Positions 1 to 10,675 of a DNA stretch of 64,000 nucleotides are shown here, in pieces (within the stretch, counting starts at the first letter, position 1; each line of letters opens with the position of its first letter). Source of the stretch: Thermoplasmatales archaeon. Its GTDB lineage: Archaea > Thermoplasmatota > E2 > DHVEG-1. The DNA is taken from assembly GCA_020350825.1 (NCBI GenBank), contig CP070724.1, positions 718,910 through 782,909 on the forward strand, in the 5' to 3' direction. The translations under genes and the position numbers were made by a program. The notes beneath the pieces were generated by a model that searched no databases, was not told where the DNA came from, and saw nothing but the letters and a program-made list of their open reading frames with translations.

Positions 1-577
1 AACTATTTCTTCTTTGACAAGTTCCTCACTCACGGGCTCCCAAGTAGGAATTTCTTCCTCAGTTTCACCACTGGGAGACTGAATTTCAGTTTCTTCATCA
101 ATTTTTTCAAAATCTGAAATTTTTCCTTCTTTTTTCTCAACAGTTTCTTCTGGTTTCCATTCTGCCTTTGCTTCTAATTTTTTTAAAATATTCTCTTCGC
201 TTTCCTTACCACCGATAACTATCTCGTCACTAAGTTTCTTTGTTTCTTTTTTTTCTAATTCTTCTGACTTCTGTTCTTCTCTTTCTTTCTTTTTTCGTTT
301 GCGTTCTTTTAGAAATGACAAAATTCGGACTTTTTGTTGCTCCCTTTCTTTCTTGGTAATTCTAGATTCTTTTTCTTTTTCCTTCGATATTTTTTCTTTA
401 ACTTCTTCAGGAGGTTTTTCTTCTTTGGATTCTTCAGGCAACTCAACTATTTCTTCTTTGACAAGTTCCTCACTCACGGGCTCCCAAGTAGGAATTTCTT
501 CCTCAGTTTCACCACTGGGAGACTGAATTTCAGTTTCTTCATCAATTTTTTCAAAATCTGAAATTTTTCCTTCTTTT
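1..577. repeat. in-frame direct repeat, 133 bp identical, 444 bp apart
   Basis: Bases 1-133 are identical to bases 445-577. Similarity fades just after 133/577 and continues past the left window edge. The 444-bp offset is exactly 148 codons, so the reading frame is kept. Identity at every base, including third codon positions, points to a recent duplication or to gene conversion. Confidence 0.9.
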
Positions 578-1140
578 CTCTCCACTGCTTCTCCAGGTTT
601 TGGTTCCTCTACTGTTTCCCATTCCGGTAGCTCTTCATCGGTGACTTTCATATCTTCGGCTTTTTCTTTTTGGATAGGTTCTGGGACGGGTAAGAATATT
701 TCAGCTTCTTCGGGGGCTTCCGCTTGTTTTTTTGGTGTTTCTTTAGGCTTAACTTCCAAAAATTCAGGTTCTGAGATATCAACTTTCTCGATTTCATAAA
801 GATCTACGTCATTAAAAAAATCTTCTTCAGGAAATTCGTCTTTAGCCTCTTCGGCTTGTTCATCAGGTTCTAATTTCTTAATTTCTGGTGGAGTGAACTT
901 CTCTTCTTTTTGATAAATTGTGACTCTTGGTTCCAAGTTATCATATTTCTTGGGTAAAAAATCTGACGATACGTGTTTCCCATCCGTTTTTAATGGTTCT
1001 TCAGATAATCTTTGGCGTATTGAATCTAGATTTTTATTTTTTTCAAAAGTGGAAGCTTTAAATTTAGGATCATGAGGATTATCTAAAATCTGACGTAGGA
1101 TTTCTATGATATCTTTTTTAGATTTTTTATCCTTTGGCAT
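1..1140 (-). CDS. Glu/Lys-rich acidic repeat protein, C-terminus cut by window edge
   Basis: The frame is open from an ATG at 1140 (MPKDKKSKKD) to the first base of the window, so at least 380 residues are encoded and the C-terminus is missing. The protein starts with a short basic segment, then becomes dominated by Glu, Lys, Pro and Ser with runs such as EEEIPTWEPVSEELVKEE. I see no signal peptide, membrane helix or catalytic motif, so it is probably cytoplasmic and largely disordered or coiled. A segment around residues 188-232 recurs almost identically around residues 336-380, 148 codons later, so the protein has been enlarged by internal duplication. A TATA-like AATTTATTAA lies upstream on the minus strand near 1180. 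I do not recognise a family; a scaffold or regulatory linker is possible but is not shown by the sequence. Confidence 0.8.
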   Translation of the reverse strand, partial: MPKDKKSKKDIIEILRQILDNPHDPKFKASTFEKNKNLDSIRQRLSEEPLKTDGKHVSSDFLPKKYDNLEPRVTIYQKEEKFTPPEIKKLEPDEQAEEAKDEFPEEDFFNDVDLYEIEKVDISEPEFLEVKPKETPKKQAEAPEEAEIFLPVPEPIQKEKAEDMKVTDEELPEWETVEEPKPGEAVERKEGKISDFEKIDEETEIQSPSGETEEEIPTWEPVSEELVKEEIVELPEESKEEKPPEEVKEKISKEKEKESRITKKEREQQKVRILSFLKERKRKKKEREEQKSEELEKKETKKLSDEIVIGGKESEENILKKLEAKAEWKPEETVEKKEGKISDFEKIDEETEIQSPSGETEEEIPTWEPVSEELVKEEIV

Positions 1141-1298
1141 TATATCATATACCAACTACTGTATAAGATTACTCACATATTAATAAATTTTCCTTTTTAA
1201 TCTTTATTCATTACCTATTTATAAACAAAAAGTAGCTTCTAACTGAGTTTTTATTTTGTGATTCTGTTTGAATAGCTTCCAGGCGTTTTCGCATGTCT

Positions 1299-2006
1299 TT
1301 ATTTGTTTTCAAAATAATGTAGGATTTTCTCTTTATCTAATCTTTTTTTCACCTGCGGATAGAGTTTTATTTCCTCTTCCTCAATCATAACTCTGTCTAA
1401 ATCCATGTCTCTTAATTTATTTAACAATTCGTGATTATTTTTTATGATAGATACTAGTGCGATATTGAAACTCAGACTCTCATCTCTTAAATGTTCAAGT
1501 GCTTTTAACTGGTATTCAAATCCTCCCTCGACTGCTGTAAGCCAGGAAAACTCTCCTGGGGTGGTTCCTTTCAGACACACTCTGATATGAAGATTTTTGA
1601 ATTGAGATAATTCTTCCACATATGTTTTATCAACTCCTAAAAGTATGCCATTAGTCTCAAGAATGAACAAAAACTCTGGATGTATATTTTCTAAAAGTCT
1701 GATTAAATGTTTTCTACCAATAGTGGGTTCACCACCAGATATTCGTAATCGATTATATCCTTTCTTGTTAGCTATTTCATGGAGTTTATTAACCACATCT
1801 TGTGGCGAATAGAATTCACCTGTATTATTTGCGTTCCATACACTCGATCCAGACCAACAAAATTTACATCGAAGATTACATCCAACTGTATCAGCAGTTG
1901 ATATACCTCCATAGAAACCTGTTCCACGAAAACGATAATATTTCTTCATATATCCATCAACAACAGTATTCTCAATTTTTTTAGAAAGTTCAACTGGATT
2001 ATACAT
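1299..2006 (-). CDS. radical SAM protein
   Basis: 235 residues. The radical SAM cluster motif C-x3-C-x2-C is at C43, C47 and C50 (sequence GCNLRCKFCWSG), and a GGEP motif that contacts SAM is at residues 91-94. The protein is therefore expected to bind a [4Fe-4S] cluster and cleave S-adenosylmethionine to a 5'-deoxyadenosyl radical. It has only the radical SAM barrel and no obvious auxiliary-cluster domain, so the substrate is unknown. It resembles the short MoaA/activase-like radical SAM proteins of archaea. The gene is monocistronic, oriented away from pyrB, and a TATA-like element CATTTATAG lies about 30 bases before the ATG, which would make a leaderless or nearly leaderless mRNA. Confidence 0.88.
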   Translation of the reverse strand: MYNPVELSKKIENTVVDGYMKKYYRFRGTGFYGGISTADTVGCNLRCKFCWSGSSVWNANNTGEFYSPQDVVNKLHEIANKKGYNRLRISGGEPTIGRKHLIRLLENIHPEFLFILETNGILLGVDKTYVEELSQFKNLHIRVCLKGTTPGEFSWLTAVEGGFEYQLKALEHLRDESLSFNIALVSIIKNNHELLNKLRDMDLDRVMIEEEEIKLYPQVKKRLDKEKILHYFENK

Positions 2007-2109
2007 TTAAACAAATATTTATGTGAGGGACTATAAATGTTTTTGGGATAGCTTTAAATGTTGGATAAAACATAATTCAGAATAGAAAAAAGAACGCTCG
2101 AGAGGTAAA

Positions 2110-2145
2110 TAATAGGCTAAAATTTATTAACCGGGTAACCTATTA
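2110..2145 (+). promoter_or_regulatory. pyrB promoter with inverted repeat around the TATA box
   Basis: The perfect inverted repeat TAATAGG (2110-2116) and CCTATTA (2139-2145) brackets the TATA-like stretch AATTTATTAA (2121-2130) that precedes pyrB (ATG at 2163). A repressor or activator dimer bound here would overlap the TBP/TFB site. The repeat is seen directly; its role as an operator is inference. Confidence 0.4.
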
Positions 2146-2162
2146 ATCATTTTCTGATGTAA

Positions 2163-3536
<1,374 letters not shown>

Positions 3537-3544
<8 letters not shown>

Positions 3545-4802
3545 TTTCTTCAAATATTTCTTTGGCCCTATCAAGTTTTATCTTCTTTTCTTTGATCATT
3601 TGTTCTGCCACTTTATCTATCTGATCTCCCTTGGCTCCAGCCATGACAGCAATGTTTTTTGCATGAAGAGACATGTGTCCTTTTTGTATACCCACAGTTG
3701 AAAGTGCTAGTAATGCTGCAAAATTTTGTGCAAGTCCTAAACTAGCAACTATTCCAGCGAGTTCTTGTGCCGTCTTTATGTTCAGTATTTTTTTGCAGAT
3801 TCTCGCCTTTGGATGTATATTTCCGGCACCACCAACAATCCCAACCGCAAGAGGTAATTCTAATTCACCAACCAGGTCTCCATTTTTGTCTTTGTGATAT
3901 GTAGAAAGTGAGGTATAAAGACCGCCTCGTGCTGCATAGGCATGCGCACCTGCTTCAATTGCACGGAAATCGTTTCCTGTGGCAATAATTAATGCGTCGA
4001 TACCATTCATAATTCCTTTGTTATGGGTTGCTGCCCGATAAGGATCAATTGATGCTAAGGTATAAGATTCAAGAAAAGCATTGACAACTTGTTCACCACC
4101 CATTTTTTCCTTGTCAAAAACAGCTTTTGATTTTACAATTCGTTTGTCGGCAAGATTTGAAAGTATCTTTAACCTTATTTTCCCACTAGATATCTCCTCG
4201 AGGATTGGAGCTAAAGCCTCACACATTGTATTAACTGCATTCGCACCCATAGCATCGCGAACATCCACAATTAAATGAATCACAATCATCTTCCCGATAG
4301 GGCTGTCAAGAATTCGAATCTCTAGATCCTTTGCTCCACCGCCAAACTCTACAAGAAGCTTATCCTGAGCATTTGCTAGTCGTAAAATCTCTTTCTTATG
4401 ATCCAATATTTTTTGTACTGCACCTATCACATCCTTGACATTCAAAAGTTGAATTTGACCAATCATTAATGGATTCGAACTTTCAGTTGTGAATCCTCCT
4501 TTTATCCTGGCTATCTTGGCTGCATTGCTTGCTGCAGCAACAACACTTGATTCTTCGATAGCCATTGGAATAAGATAATCTTTGCCGTTAACAAGAAAAT
4601 TAACTGCAACACCGAGTGGCAACTCAAACGTTCCCAAAACATTCTCTATCATTCTGTCTGCAGTTTCTATATCTAGTGAAGAAGAAAATATCTTTGTTTC
4701 CTCATCGTTCAAATCAGAAAAATTCTTTACAAATTCTACTCTTTTTTCAACTGGCATTTTATAAAGTCCTGAGACTTTTGATGATTTCTCAACACTTGAC
4801 AT
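3537..4802 (-). CDS. hmgA: hydroxymethylglutaryl-CoA reductase, class II type
   Basis: 421 residues. The enzyme makes or degrades mevalonate (HMG-CoA to mevalonate with NAD(P)H); in archaea the anabolic direction feeds isoprenoid lipid synthesis. The catalytic-Glu region EESSVVAAAS is at residues 83-92 and DAMGANAVN at about 183-191. The GHMSLHAKN region near the C-terminus holds the conserved histidine. Length and the AN-type DAMG motif resemble the short bacterial/Thermoplasma/Archaeoglobus class II enzymes rather than the membrane-anchored class I form. A strong ribosome site (GGAGGCA) lies before the ATG. Cofactor preference cannot be read from the sequence with certainty. Confidence 0.96.
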
Positions 4803-5036
4803 CTTCTAATGCCTCCTATTTTAGCTTTCCAGAAAACAGTTTAATATTTTTATAATTGCGCATTTTAGTTACGTTTATTGTCGATGAATTTCCGATAAGC
4901 AATTCTATTTCTGAGTTTTGTCCTACGATTATTTTAAACTATTAACAAATTCTTTTTATGTTGTTGATTACCTTTTTATAAAGCTTAAAATAATGATTTC
5001 TAAAAAAAGAAAAACAAACGTTTGGCAGTTAAAATA

Positions 5037-6731
5037 TTATGCTTTTATAAAGAACAAAAACACAAACGCGTTAGTATTTTTAATATTTATAGGACCACTT
5101 GGTATCTTTGCGTTCACTGTCACATCTGTTCTACCCATTCCCAATATTAAATTCGATCTTACCGTTACTTGATCCCCTGGGGGTATATTTGGGATTAAAC
5201 CTGAAGTTTGATAACCCCGCAATATTAAACCACCGAGTAAGTTGATATTCCAGCTAATATTTTCAGCATTGCCATCTCCAATGTTTTTGATAATAGCATT
5301 TACCTTAAATAATCCGCCAGTTATATTGCCTATCTCGATTAAAGGTTCTGCAATATGTATTGAAAATGGTTCTGACCAATTACTCTCAGCATAATAAATA
5401 TCCTTAGCTTTAACCTTAATTTCATAATCTCCTCCTGCAACCCATATATGGTTTGCAGTTGTATTTATGCCCTGAAAATATGGTCCAAGCCACTCGCTGA
5501 AATTCCCATCACCCCAATCCCATTTATAAAATACTTGATCATTATCAGGGTCGGTCGTTTTACTCGAAAATGCATATTCAAATCCTACGGCCCCATTAGC
5601 TGGTCCAGATGGTTGTTCTGGTATCTTTGGCGGATCATTTATTCTTGTTGTGAACCACCATATTGGACCAGACGATGAAGTATCATAGTTATCCCAAGCA
5701 ATAATCCTCCAATAATAGGTTGAGTTAACATCAAGTGTACCTGGATCATATGCGGTTGCAGATTGATTATTTACTACTTTGGGTGGTGGGTAAACTGTTC
5801 CAAAGCATACATCATATGTTACAATATCACCAAGATCAGGATCGCCACCAACCCAAGACATGTCTATATTTACATCAACACCTGTTGACCCATTTGCAGG
5901 ATAGGGATCACTTGGTGCATATGGTGGATTATTTGGAATGTGCCCTATCTTTGTTTCATCTACATAACCATTACTGTTGTTATATACTACCATTGTAACT
6001 TGAATATTGTTGGGAAAAATATCACCAAAATTATTACCATGTTCATCTTCATGGTCATTGCCGTTCCAGATAGTGCTATTTATATAACTGGTTCCAGCAT
6101 CTATTGAAATATTTTCATCAAAAGCAAAGTCTAAAAATCCTAAATGATATGGTACACCTAGAGATGTGTTATAACGGGATGAAATCTCAGTAATAAATGC
6201 TTGAATGGTCCCATTATATTGTACTAATTCATTGTTTTGAATAATAATAGAAACATTAATAGTGCCATTTCCCAACCATGATACGGTTATGTTTGCGGTT
6301 ATATTCGTCACCGTTCTATTTCCGCATAGGTTAATGACCCCTGGAAGTTGGGGGAGATTATCACCTACTATTCTCTGATAATCCCCATCAAGAATAGAAG
6401 TTGGGGTGGATGAAAAACCATAACTATTTGACCAATTTTCTGCATCTCTATTTAGAACGTTCCCAAGTTCATCAAACACAATCATCGATGCATACTCAAA
6501 ATCATAGTCTCCTGAAACGTATGTATTATACACGTTTTGACTCCAATTATGACAAGGGCCACAAACTTGGGCAGTTATTATTCCAGCAAAAACGGTATGC
6601 GAATAAACCTGATCGGTCCCTTCACTTATCAAGTTTATTGATGATCTTGTAGATGAAATTGCCACTGAAAAAGTCGAGATAATAAGCATACTAATTAATA
6701 TATAAGTTATCTTCTTTGTCATTTTTATCAT
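5037..6731 (-). CDS. exported protein: thioredoxin-like CGPC domain with Ig/PKD repeats
   Basis: 564 residues. An N-terminal hydrophobic signal segment (about residues 8-25) is followed by a thioredoxin-like region with the redox motif C57-G-P-C60. After it come an Asn-rich beta domain (about 130-260), an Ig/fibronectin-like domain containing YYWRIIAWDN (about 275-365), a PKD domain containing YKWDWGDGNFSEW (about 370-460) and a CARDB-like C-terminal domain (about 465-550). Many N-x-S/T sites suggest an extracellular, glycosylated protein. It probably handles disulfides or redox outside the cell while its beta domains bind surfaces or other proteins; substrate unknown. The promoter TATA (CTTATATATATGG, near 6757) lies so close to the ATG that the mRNA may be leaderless. 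Start could also be the Met at 6722. Confidence 0.85.
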   Translation of the reverse strand: MIKMTKKITYILISMLIISTFSVAISSTRSSINLISEGTDQVYSHTVFAGIITAQVCGPCHNWSQNVYNTYVSGDYDFEYASMIVFDELGNVLNRDAENWSNSYGFSSTPTSILDGDYQRIVGDNLPQLPGVINLCGNRTVTNITANITVSWLGNGTINVSIIIQNNELVQYNGTIQAFITEISSRYNTSLGVPYHLGFLDFAFDENISIDAGTSYINSTIWNGNDHEDEHGNNFGDIFPNNIQVTMVVYNNSNGYVDETKIGHIPNNPPYAPSDPYPANGSTGVDVNIDMSWVGGDPDLGDIVTYDVCFGTVYPPPKVVNNQSATAYDPGTLDVNSTYYWRIIAWDNYDTSSSGPIWWFTTRINDPPKIPEQPSGPANGAVGFEYAFSSKTTDPDNDQVFYKWDWGDGNFSEWLGPYFQGINTTANHIWVAGGDYEIKVKAKDIYYAESNWSEPFSIHIAEPLIEIGNITGGLFKVNAIIKNIGDGNAENISWNINLLGGLILRGYQTSGLIPNIPPGDQVTVRSNLILGMGRTDVTVNAKIPSGPINIKNTNAFVFLFFIKA

Positions 6732-6827
6732 TTATATAACTATTATTAGAATACCATATATATAAGTATTTATGACAAATAAACTAGTTTCTTGCGAAAT
6801 ATGGGGATATAACGTAAATTGGAAGAT

Positions 6828-8774
6828 TTAACTTCTCTTTTTAATCTCTCTTGTTTTAACTGCCAGACCATAGTTAAAGGAAAGCATCTCGCTTTTATTT
6901 AACAGGCATCTTCCAACTGCAAGTAAGTTGTCTTTTTCATTAACAATTAAACATTCATCAAGTGGTATTAATGCTGAATCACAATCTTCTACAAACTTAG
7001 CAAAGACACTTTTTCCTTCTTTAATAAATGGTACAGCAACCTCTCTTATAACAACTCTCAATTTTGGATATTTGAAAAAATCATGTAAAAAACATGCACC
7101 GCCGATTTTTAAAGTAAACATACCATCTGATGCTCGCATAGACAAAATGTGATTTCTATCACAATATATATTACGTATTTTACCAGTCTTTTTTGATTTG
7201 ACAATCTTTATCTTTCCATTAAATAACGCCTTGGAGGCACCATTTCCGAACTGCATGTCCGTAACAGCAGAAATTCTTCTAAGATCCATATCTATTTTCC
7301 TTTCTTCAGATACATCTGTTTCCAGACTAGTTCTACTATCTTTCCAAAGTATTATCTTTCTTCCCAGCAAAAATTCATCGATTATCTTTCTTGACTCTTC
7401 ATCAGTCTCTTTATCTATATTTTTTGGGAATACAGATTGTGCAAACGGATACATTTCATCAAGCTCAAAAGGCACTGGACCCAAATGAGAATGTACCAAG
7501 AGATTTACATTTTTCTTTTTAAGGATTTCTTTTACATATGGAGAATAGTAAGTTGAATATGGTTTATTTCCCTCTGGGAAAATAACAGTAGTATCAAACA
7601 ATTGTTCATATCTATTTAACAAACGTTTATGGGTCCTATAAATAATAGGCCTATGAATAGTATGATCTCCAGTGTAAAATAAAGCTTTATTTTTGCTAAT
7701 CGGCTCAAATTTTTCTAACCAAATCTTATTTTCTGTATTTCTTAATTCTTTTAAAGCATCTAGTAAAAATGGGTTTGAATTGGCACGTCTTTCTACCAAT
7801 TCCCAGAGATTTCCTTCAGAAATAGCAGATCTAATTTTTTTAATCTCAGCAAAACTAATGTAGAGATTATGCTTGGCTAATTGTAAAATAAGATCTGATT
7901 TCTCTAGCTTTTTAAGTTCAGATGCAGTAAATTTTGTACATACGGGACAGCAGCACGGTAGTTCATTTAAATCATCTAATCTCTCTGTTCCCCACGGAAA
8001 AATCATTCTTCTATCATTTGCATATTTTGCATATGCAGAAGAATCAAAGAAGTCACAACCGAGTGCGACAGCCAAAGGAAATATCAATGGATGACCTGCC
8101 CCAAATAAATGAACTGGCTTTGAAGGGTCAAGTCCCCTTTTGGATGAAATGATGCATCCTACTAGGTCTGAATATCTTTGATTTTCCATTAGAGGGACTA
8201 CTCCACCTATTGGATAAAAATCAGCATCGATTTTACTAAGTTCTTTTGCACATTTCACCCTAAGATCAAGATAAATAGAGCCCTGGACAGTACAGGCAAG
8301 CAACATATCGTCTTTTTCAGATGCACTCTTTTTAGAGCGTTTAATCGTTTCTTTAATCCCATGCTCTGCTTCTTTTTTAGTTTGATCAGGTTTTCCAAAA
8401 ACATCTAAGACGGTCCCTACATCACTTCCAATATCTCTTTGGAATTTTACAATCTCGATTGGATCTATATCAATATCACCATATACATAAGACTGAAACG
8501 TACCAGAGTCTGTCATAATGGGACCATCAAAATCTATGAGACGATGAACTCCAATTTTTAAAACTTTCTCTTTATACTCTTTGTGTTTATTTATTATATA
8601 AGAATTAGTAATAACCATCTCGGTGCCAAATATTTTTTTCATTTCTTTTGGAGAGATGAGTATCTTGTTTGGATTTATGACTGGCATCAAATTAGGAGTA
8701 GTTACTGTTCCGTGTTTTGTGGTAAATTTACAAATCCTTCCTGCTGCGTCTCTACCCTTAATTTCGAATTTCAT
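6828..8774 (-). CDS. tgtA: archaeosine tRNA-guanine transglycosylase (full length, with PUA domain)
   Basis: 648 residues, slightly longer than typical single-chain arcTGT. It exchanges guanine 15 in the tRNA D-loop for preQ0, the first tRNA-level step to archaeosine. The catalytic TIM barrel shows DSGTFQSYVYGD (from D89) and a second conserved stretch VGTVLDVFGKPDQ. The zinc site is CCCPVC near residue 275. The C-terminal roughly 80 residues form a PUA RNA-binding domain (from about LSMRASDGMFTLKIGG). All domains are on one chain, unlike genomes where the catalytic and PUA parts are split. It stands alone with a long AT-rich upstream region (8775-8943) holding TATA-like elements near 8795 and 8830. 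Confidence 0.96.
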   Translation of the reverse strand: MKFEIKGRDAAGRICKFTTKHGTVTTPNLMPVINPNKILISPKEMKKIFGTEMVITNSYIINKHKEYKEKVLKIGVHRLIDFDGPIMTDSGTFQSYVYGDIDIDPIEIVKFQRDIGSDVGTVLDVFGKPDQTKKEAEHGIKETIKRSKKSASEKDDMLLACTVQGSIYLDLRVKCAKELSKIDADFYPIGGVVPLMENQRYSDLVGCIISSKRGLDPSKPVHLFGAGHPLIFPLAVALGCDFFDSSAYAKYANDRRMIFPWGTERLDDLNELPCCCPVCTKFTASELKKLEKSDLILQLAKHNLYISFAEIKKIRSAISEGNLWELVERRANSNPFLLDALKELRNTENKIWLEKFEPISKNKALFYTGDHTIHRPIIYRTHKRLLNRYEQLFDTTVIFPEGNKPYSTYYSPYVKEILKKKNVNLLVHSHLGPVPFELDEMYPFAQSVFPKNIDKETDEESRKIIDEFLLGRKIILWKDSRTSLETDVSEERKIDMDLRRISAVTDMQFGNGASKALFNGKIKIVKSKKTGKIRNIYCDRNHILSMRASDGMFTLKIGGACFLHDFFKYPKLRVVIREVAVPFIKEGKSVFAKFVEDCDSALIPLDECLIVNEKDNLLAVGRCLLNKSEMLSFNYGLAVKTREIKKRS

Positions 8775-8943
8775 TTCATTGAAGATATCGAAATATAATA
8801 TTTAGTCTTTAGTTGAAAAGAAATTATATATTTATCTCCAATTGTATCTTTTATAAAACTTCAAATTTTTATTTAGTAAAAATTCTACTATTTAAAAGTA
8901 TTTTTTATCTTTACATGGTTACTTTATTAATGTCCACTCTTTA

Positions 8944-9711
8944 TTAAGCACCTATCTGTATAGGGCTTACGATTCTTTTAAGTGTAGCAATTGCAGACAA
9001 CGATGCCATGTAACTGGACTTTGGATTATTTGGATTTGGCATATTCTCTACCTCTGCCCGTAATCTGCCAAATTTCCCATGAGCTAAAATTTTATGATTT
9101 ATTCTAGTAACAACAGGATCTGCAACTATTTCTACAATTGTATCATCAAAACCTATACCTGCAAGAGATACACTTGCAGCTACATTTATATTCTTTGGGA
9201 ATTTTTTTACCGCATCTCTGGCATTTCCCTCAAAAAGAACTGTTCTTTTATTATAACTTTTACCAAGAGATGACGGCGGCTTTGTAGTTACAAGAGTTAC
9301 TCCATCCAATTCAGCAATACTAGCTGAAGATAATCCATCAATTCCAAATACTGCACCAGATGGGATAATTATTTTACAATTTTTCTCTCTTGCAATTTTT
9401 TCGAGTTTTTTTCTAAAACTATCATCAAATAAGCTCCCCACGCTCATTAAAATTAAATCTCTGCCGGCTCTAAGTATTTTTTCAGCATATTTTATTACTG
9501 CCTGTTGTGAAGCTCCTTCAAAAATTACTTCAACATTTTCCAAAAAATCTTCTACAGGGTTAATTTCTCCCTTATCAATTATTTTATATAGTTTCTTGGC
9601 TTTAGCCATGTTAATATCAAAAAGATATATCTTTTCAATCTCTTCCATCTTATCAGCAGCTTTAGCAACATCAGTTCCAATTGCCCCGCAACCAATTATA
9701 CCAAGATTCAT
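8944..9711 (-). CDS. nadX: L-aspartate dehydrogenase
   Basis: 255 residues. It oxidises L-aspartate to iminoaspartate with NAD(P)+, replacing aspartate oxidase (NadB) as the entry to de novo NAD synthesis, a choice suited to anaerobes. The Rossmann nucleotide motif GCGAIG is at residues 7-12, followed by the acidic residue of the cofactor site (YLFDIN). The family-typical PSGAVFGIDG and the C-terminal MPNPNNPKSSYMASLSA are present. It is divergent from nadC across only 48 bases, which fits a shared promoter region and a shared pathway. nadA is not in the window. Confidence 0.95.
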   Translation of the reverse strand: MNLGIIGCGAIGTDVAKAADKMEEIEKIYLFDINMAKAKKLYKIIDKGEINPVEDFLENVEVIFEGASQQAVIKYAEKILRAGRDLILMSVGSLFDDSFRKKLEKIAREKNCKIIIPSGAVFGIDGLSSASIAELDGVTLVTTKPPSSLGKSYNKRTVLFEGNARDAVKKFPKNINVAASVSLAGIGFDDTIVEIVADPVVTRINHKILAHGKFGRLRAEVENMPNPNNPKSSYMASLSAIATLKRIVSPIQIGA

Positions 9712-9759
9712 ACCACTACCAAAACCTTAAAACGGCAAGCCAATATAAAAAATATTATC

Positions 9760-10575
9760 ATGGACAATATTGATAGATTTCTAAAGGAAGATCTAGGATT
9801 AGAAGGTGACATAACATCTGAGTCTTTGTTTACTAACGAAGATGCTCAAGCAGAAATTATTGCAAAAGAAGATTGTATTGTTGCTGGGCTTGAAGAAATA
9901 GGAATAATTTTTAAAAAAACAGGAGCTGAAACAAAACTACGGATAAATGATGGAGACTTTGTCAAAAAAGACACAATAGTAGCAAAAATTAAAGGACCTA
10001 TATGTTCTATTCTTAAAGGCGAGAGATTAGCTCTTAACATGATAGGTAGAATGAGTGGTATTGCAACAGAAACAAAAAAGCTTGTAAATATCTGTCAAAA
10101 AATTAATCCCAATATAACTATAGCTGCCACAAGAAAAACGACACCGGGATTTCGTAAATATGAAAAAAAAGCTGTCGTGATTGGTGGAGGGGAACCACAT
10201 AGATTTGGATTATTTGATGCGGTTATGATCAAAGATAATCATCTAAAATTAATTGGTTCTGTAGAAGAAGCGATACAGAGAGTAAATAAAAAAATTCATA
10301 ATAAAGTTATTGAAATCGAAATAGAAAATGAAAAAGATGCACTTAGTGCCGCAAAGTTTAATGTAGATGTCATAATGCTTGATAATTTTGATCCATATCT
10401 AGGAAAAAACACTGCAAAAAAAATTAGAAAAACAAATCCAAATATACTTATTGAGGTATCTGGAGGAATTACTAAAAAAAATATTGAAGAATATGCTTCT
10501 TTTGCAGATCGTATTTCACTTGGTTATTTGACACATTCAATTAAAAATAAAGATTTTTCTTTAGAAATTAATTAA
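9760..10575 (+). CDS. nadC: nicotinate-nucleotide pyrophosphorylase (carboxylating)
   Basis: 271 residues, normal for the family. It converts quinolinate and PRPP to nicotinate mononucleotide, CO2 and PPi. Conserved elements are ERLALNMIGRMSGIAT, the substrate-binding ATRKTTPGFR, GGGEPHRFGLFD and MIKDNHL, and the C-terminal ISLGYLTHS. The 48-bp gap to nadX contains an AT-rich stretch (CAATATAAAAAATATT) too close to the ATG for a long leader, so the message is probably leaderless. Confidence 0.97.
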   Translation: MDNIDRFLKEDLGLEGDITSESLFTNEDAQAEIIAKEDCIVAGLEEIGIIFKKTGAETKLRINDGDFVKKDTIVAKIKGPICSILKGERLALNMIGRMSGIATETKKLVNICQKINPNITIAATRKTTPGFRKYEKKAVVIGGGEPHRFGLFDAVMIKDNHLKLIGSVEEAIQRVNKKIHNKVIEIEIENEKDALSAAKFNVDVIMLDNFDPYLGKNTAKKIRKTNPNILIEVSGGITKKNIEEYASFADRISLGYLTHSIKNKDFSLEIN

Positions 10576-10607
10576 TTTTAAGGAAACTTTTAAGAACAGA
10601 AATGTCT

Positions 10608-10635
10608 TTACAATATTGTAAAAAATATATTATTC
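10608..10635 (+). promoter_or_regulatory. ftsZ promoter with 14-bp palindrome
   Basis: TTACAATATTGTAA (10608-10621) is a perfect palindrome that touches the TATA-like AAATATATTA (10623-10632). A transcript starting about 25 bases further on would begin near 10653. It would contain the GGTGA ribosome site at 10664-10668 and use the ATG at 10676. The palindrome is a candidate operator for a cell-division regulator (inference). Confidence 0.45.
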
Positions 10636-10675
10636 ACAAGTGAGGGATTCTTATTATGAGGATGGTGACGTATTA

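Noticed and set aside
299-561. Plus-strand Ser/Phe-rich frames inside the acidic repeat gene
   Set aside because: They are antisense of the E/K-rich repeats (GAA/AAA read as TTC/TTT) and carry no start signals.
4918-5172. 84-codon plus-strand frame overlapping the end of the thioredoxin/PKD gene
   Set aside because: It overlaps a well-supported gene on the other strand, has no ribosome site and its sequence is the AT-rich intergenic plus antisense of a coding region.
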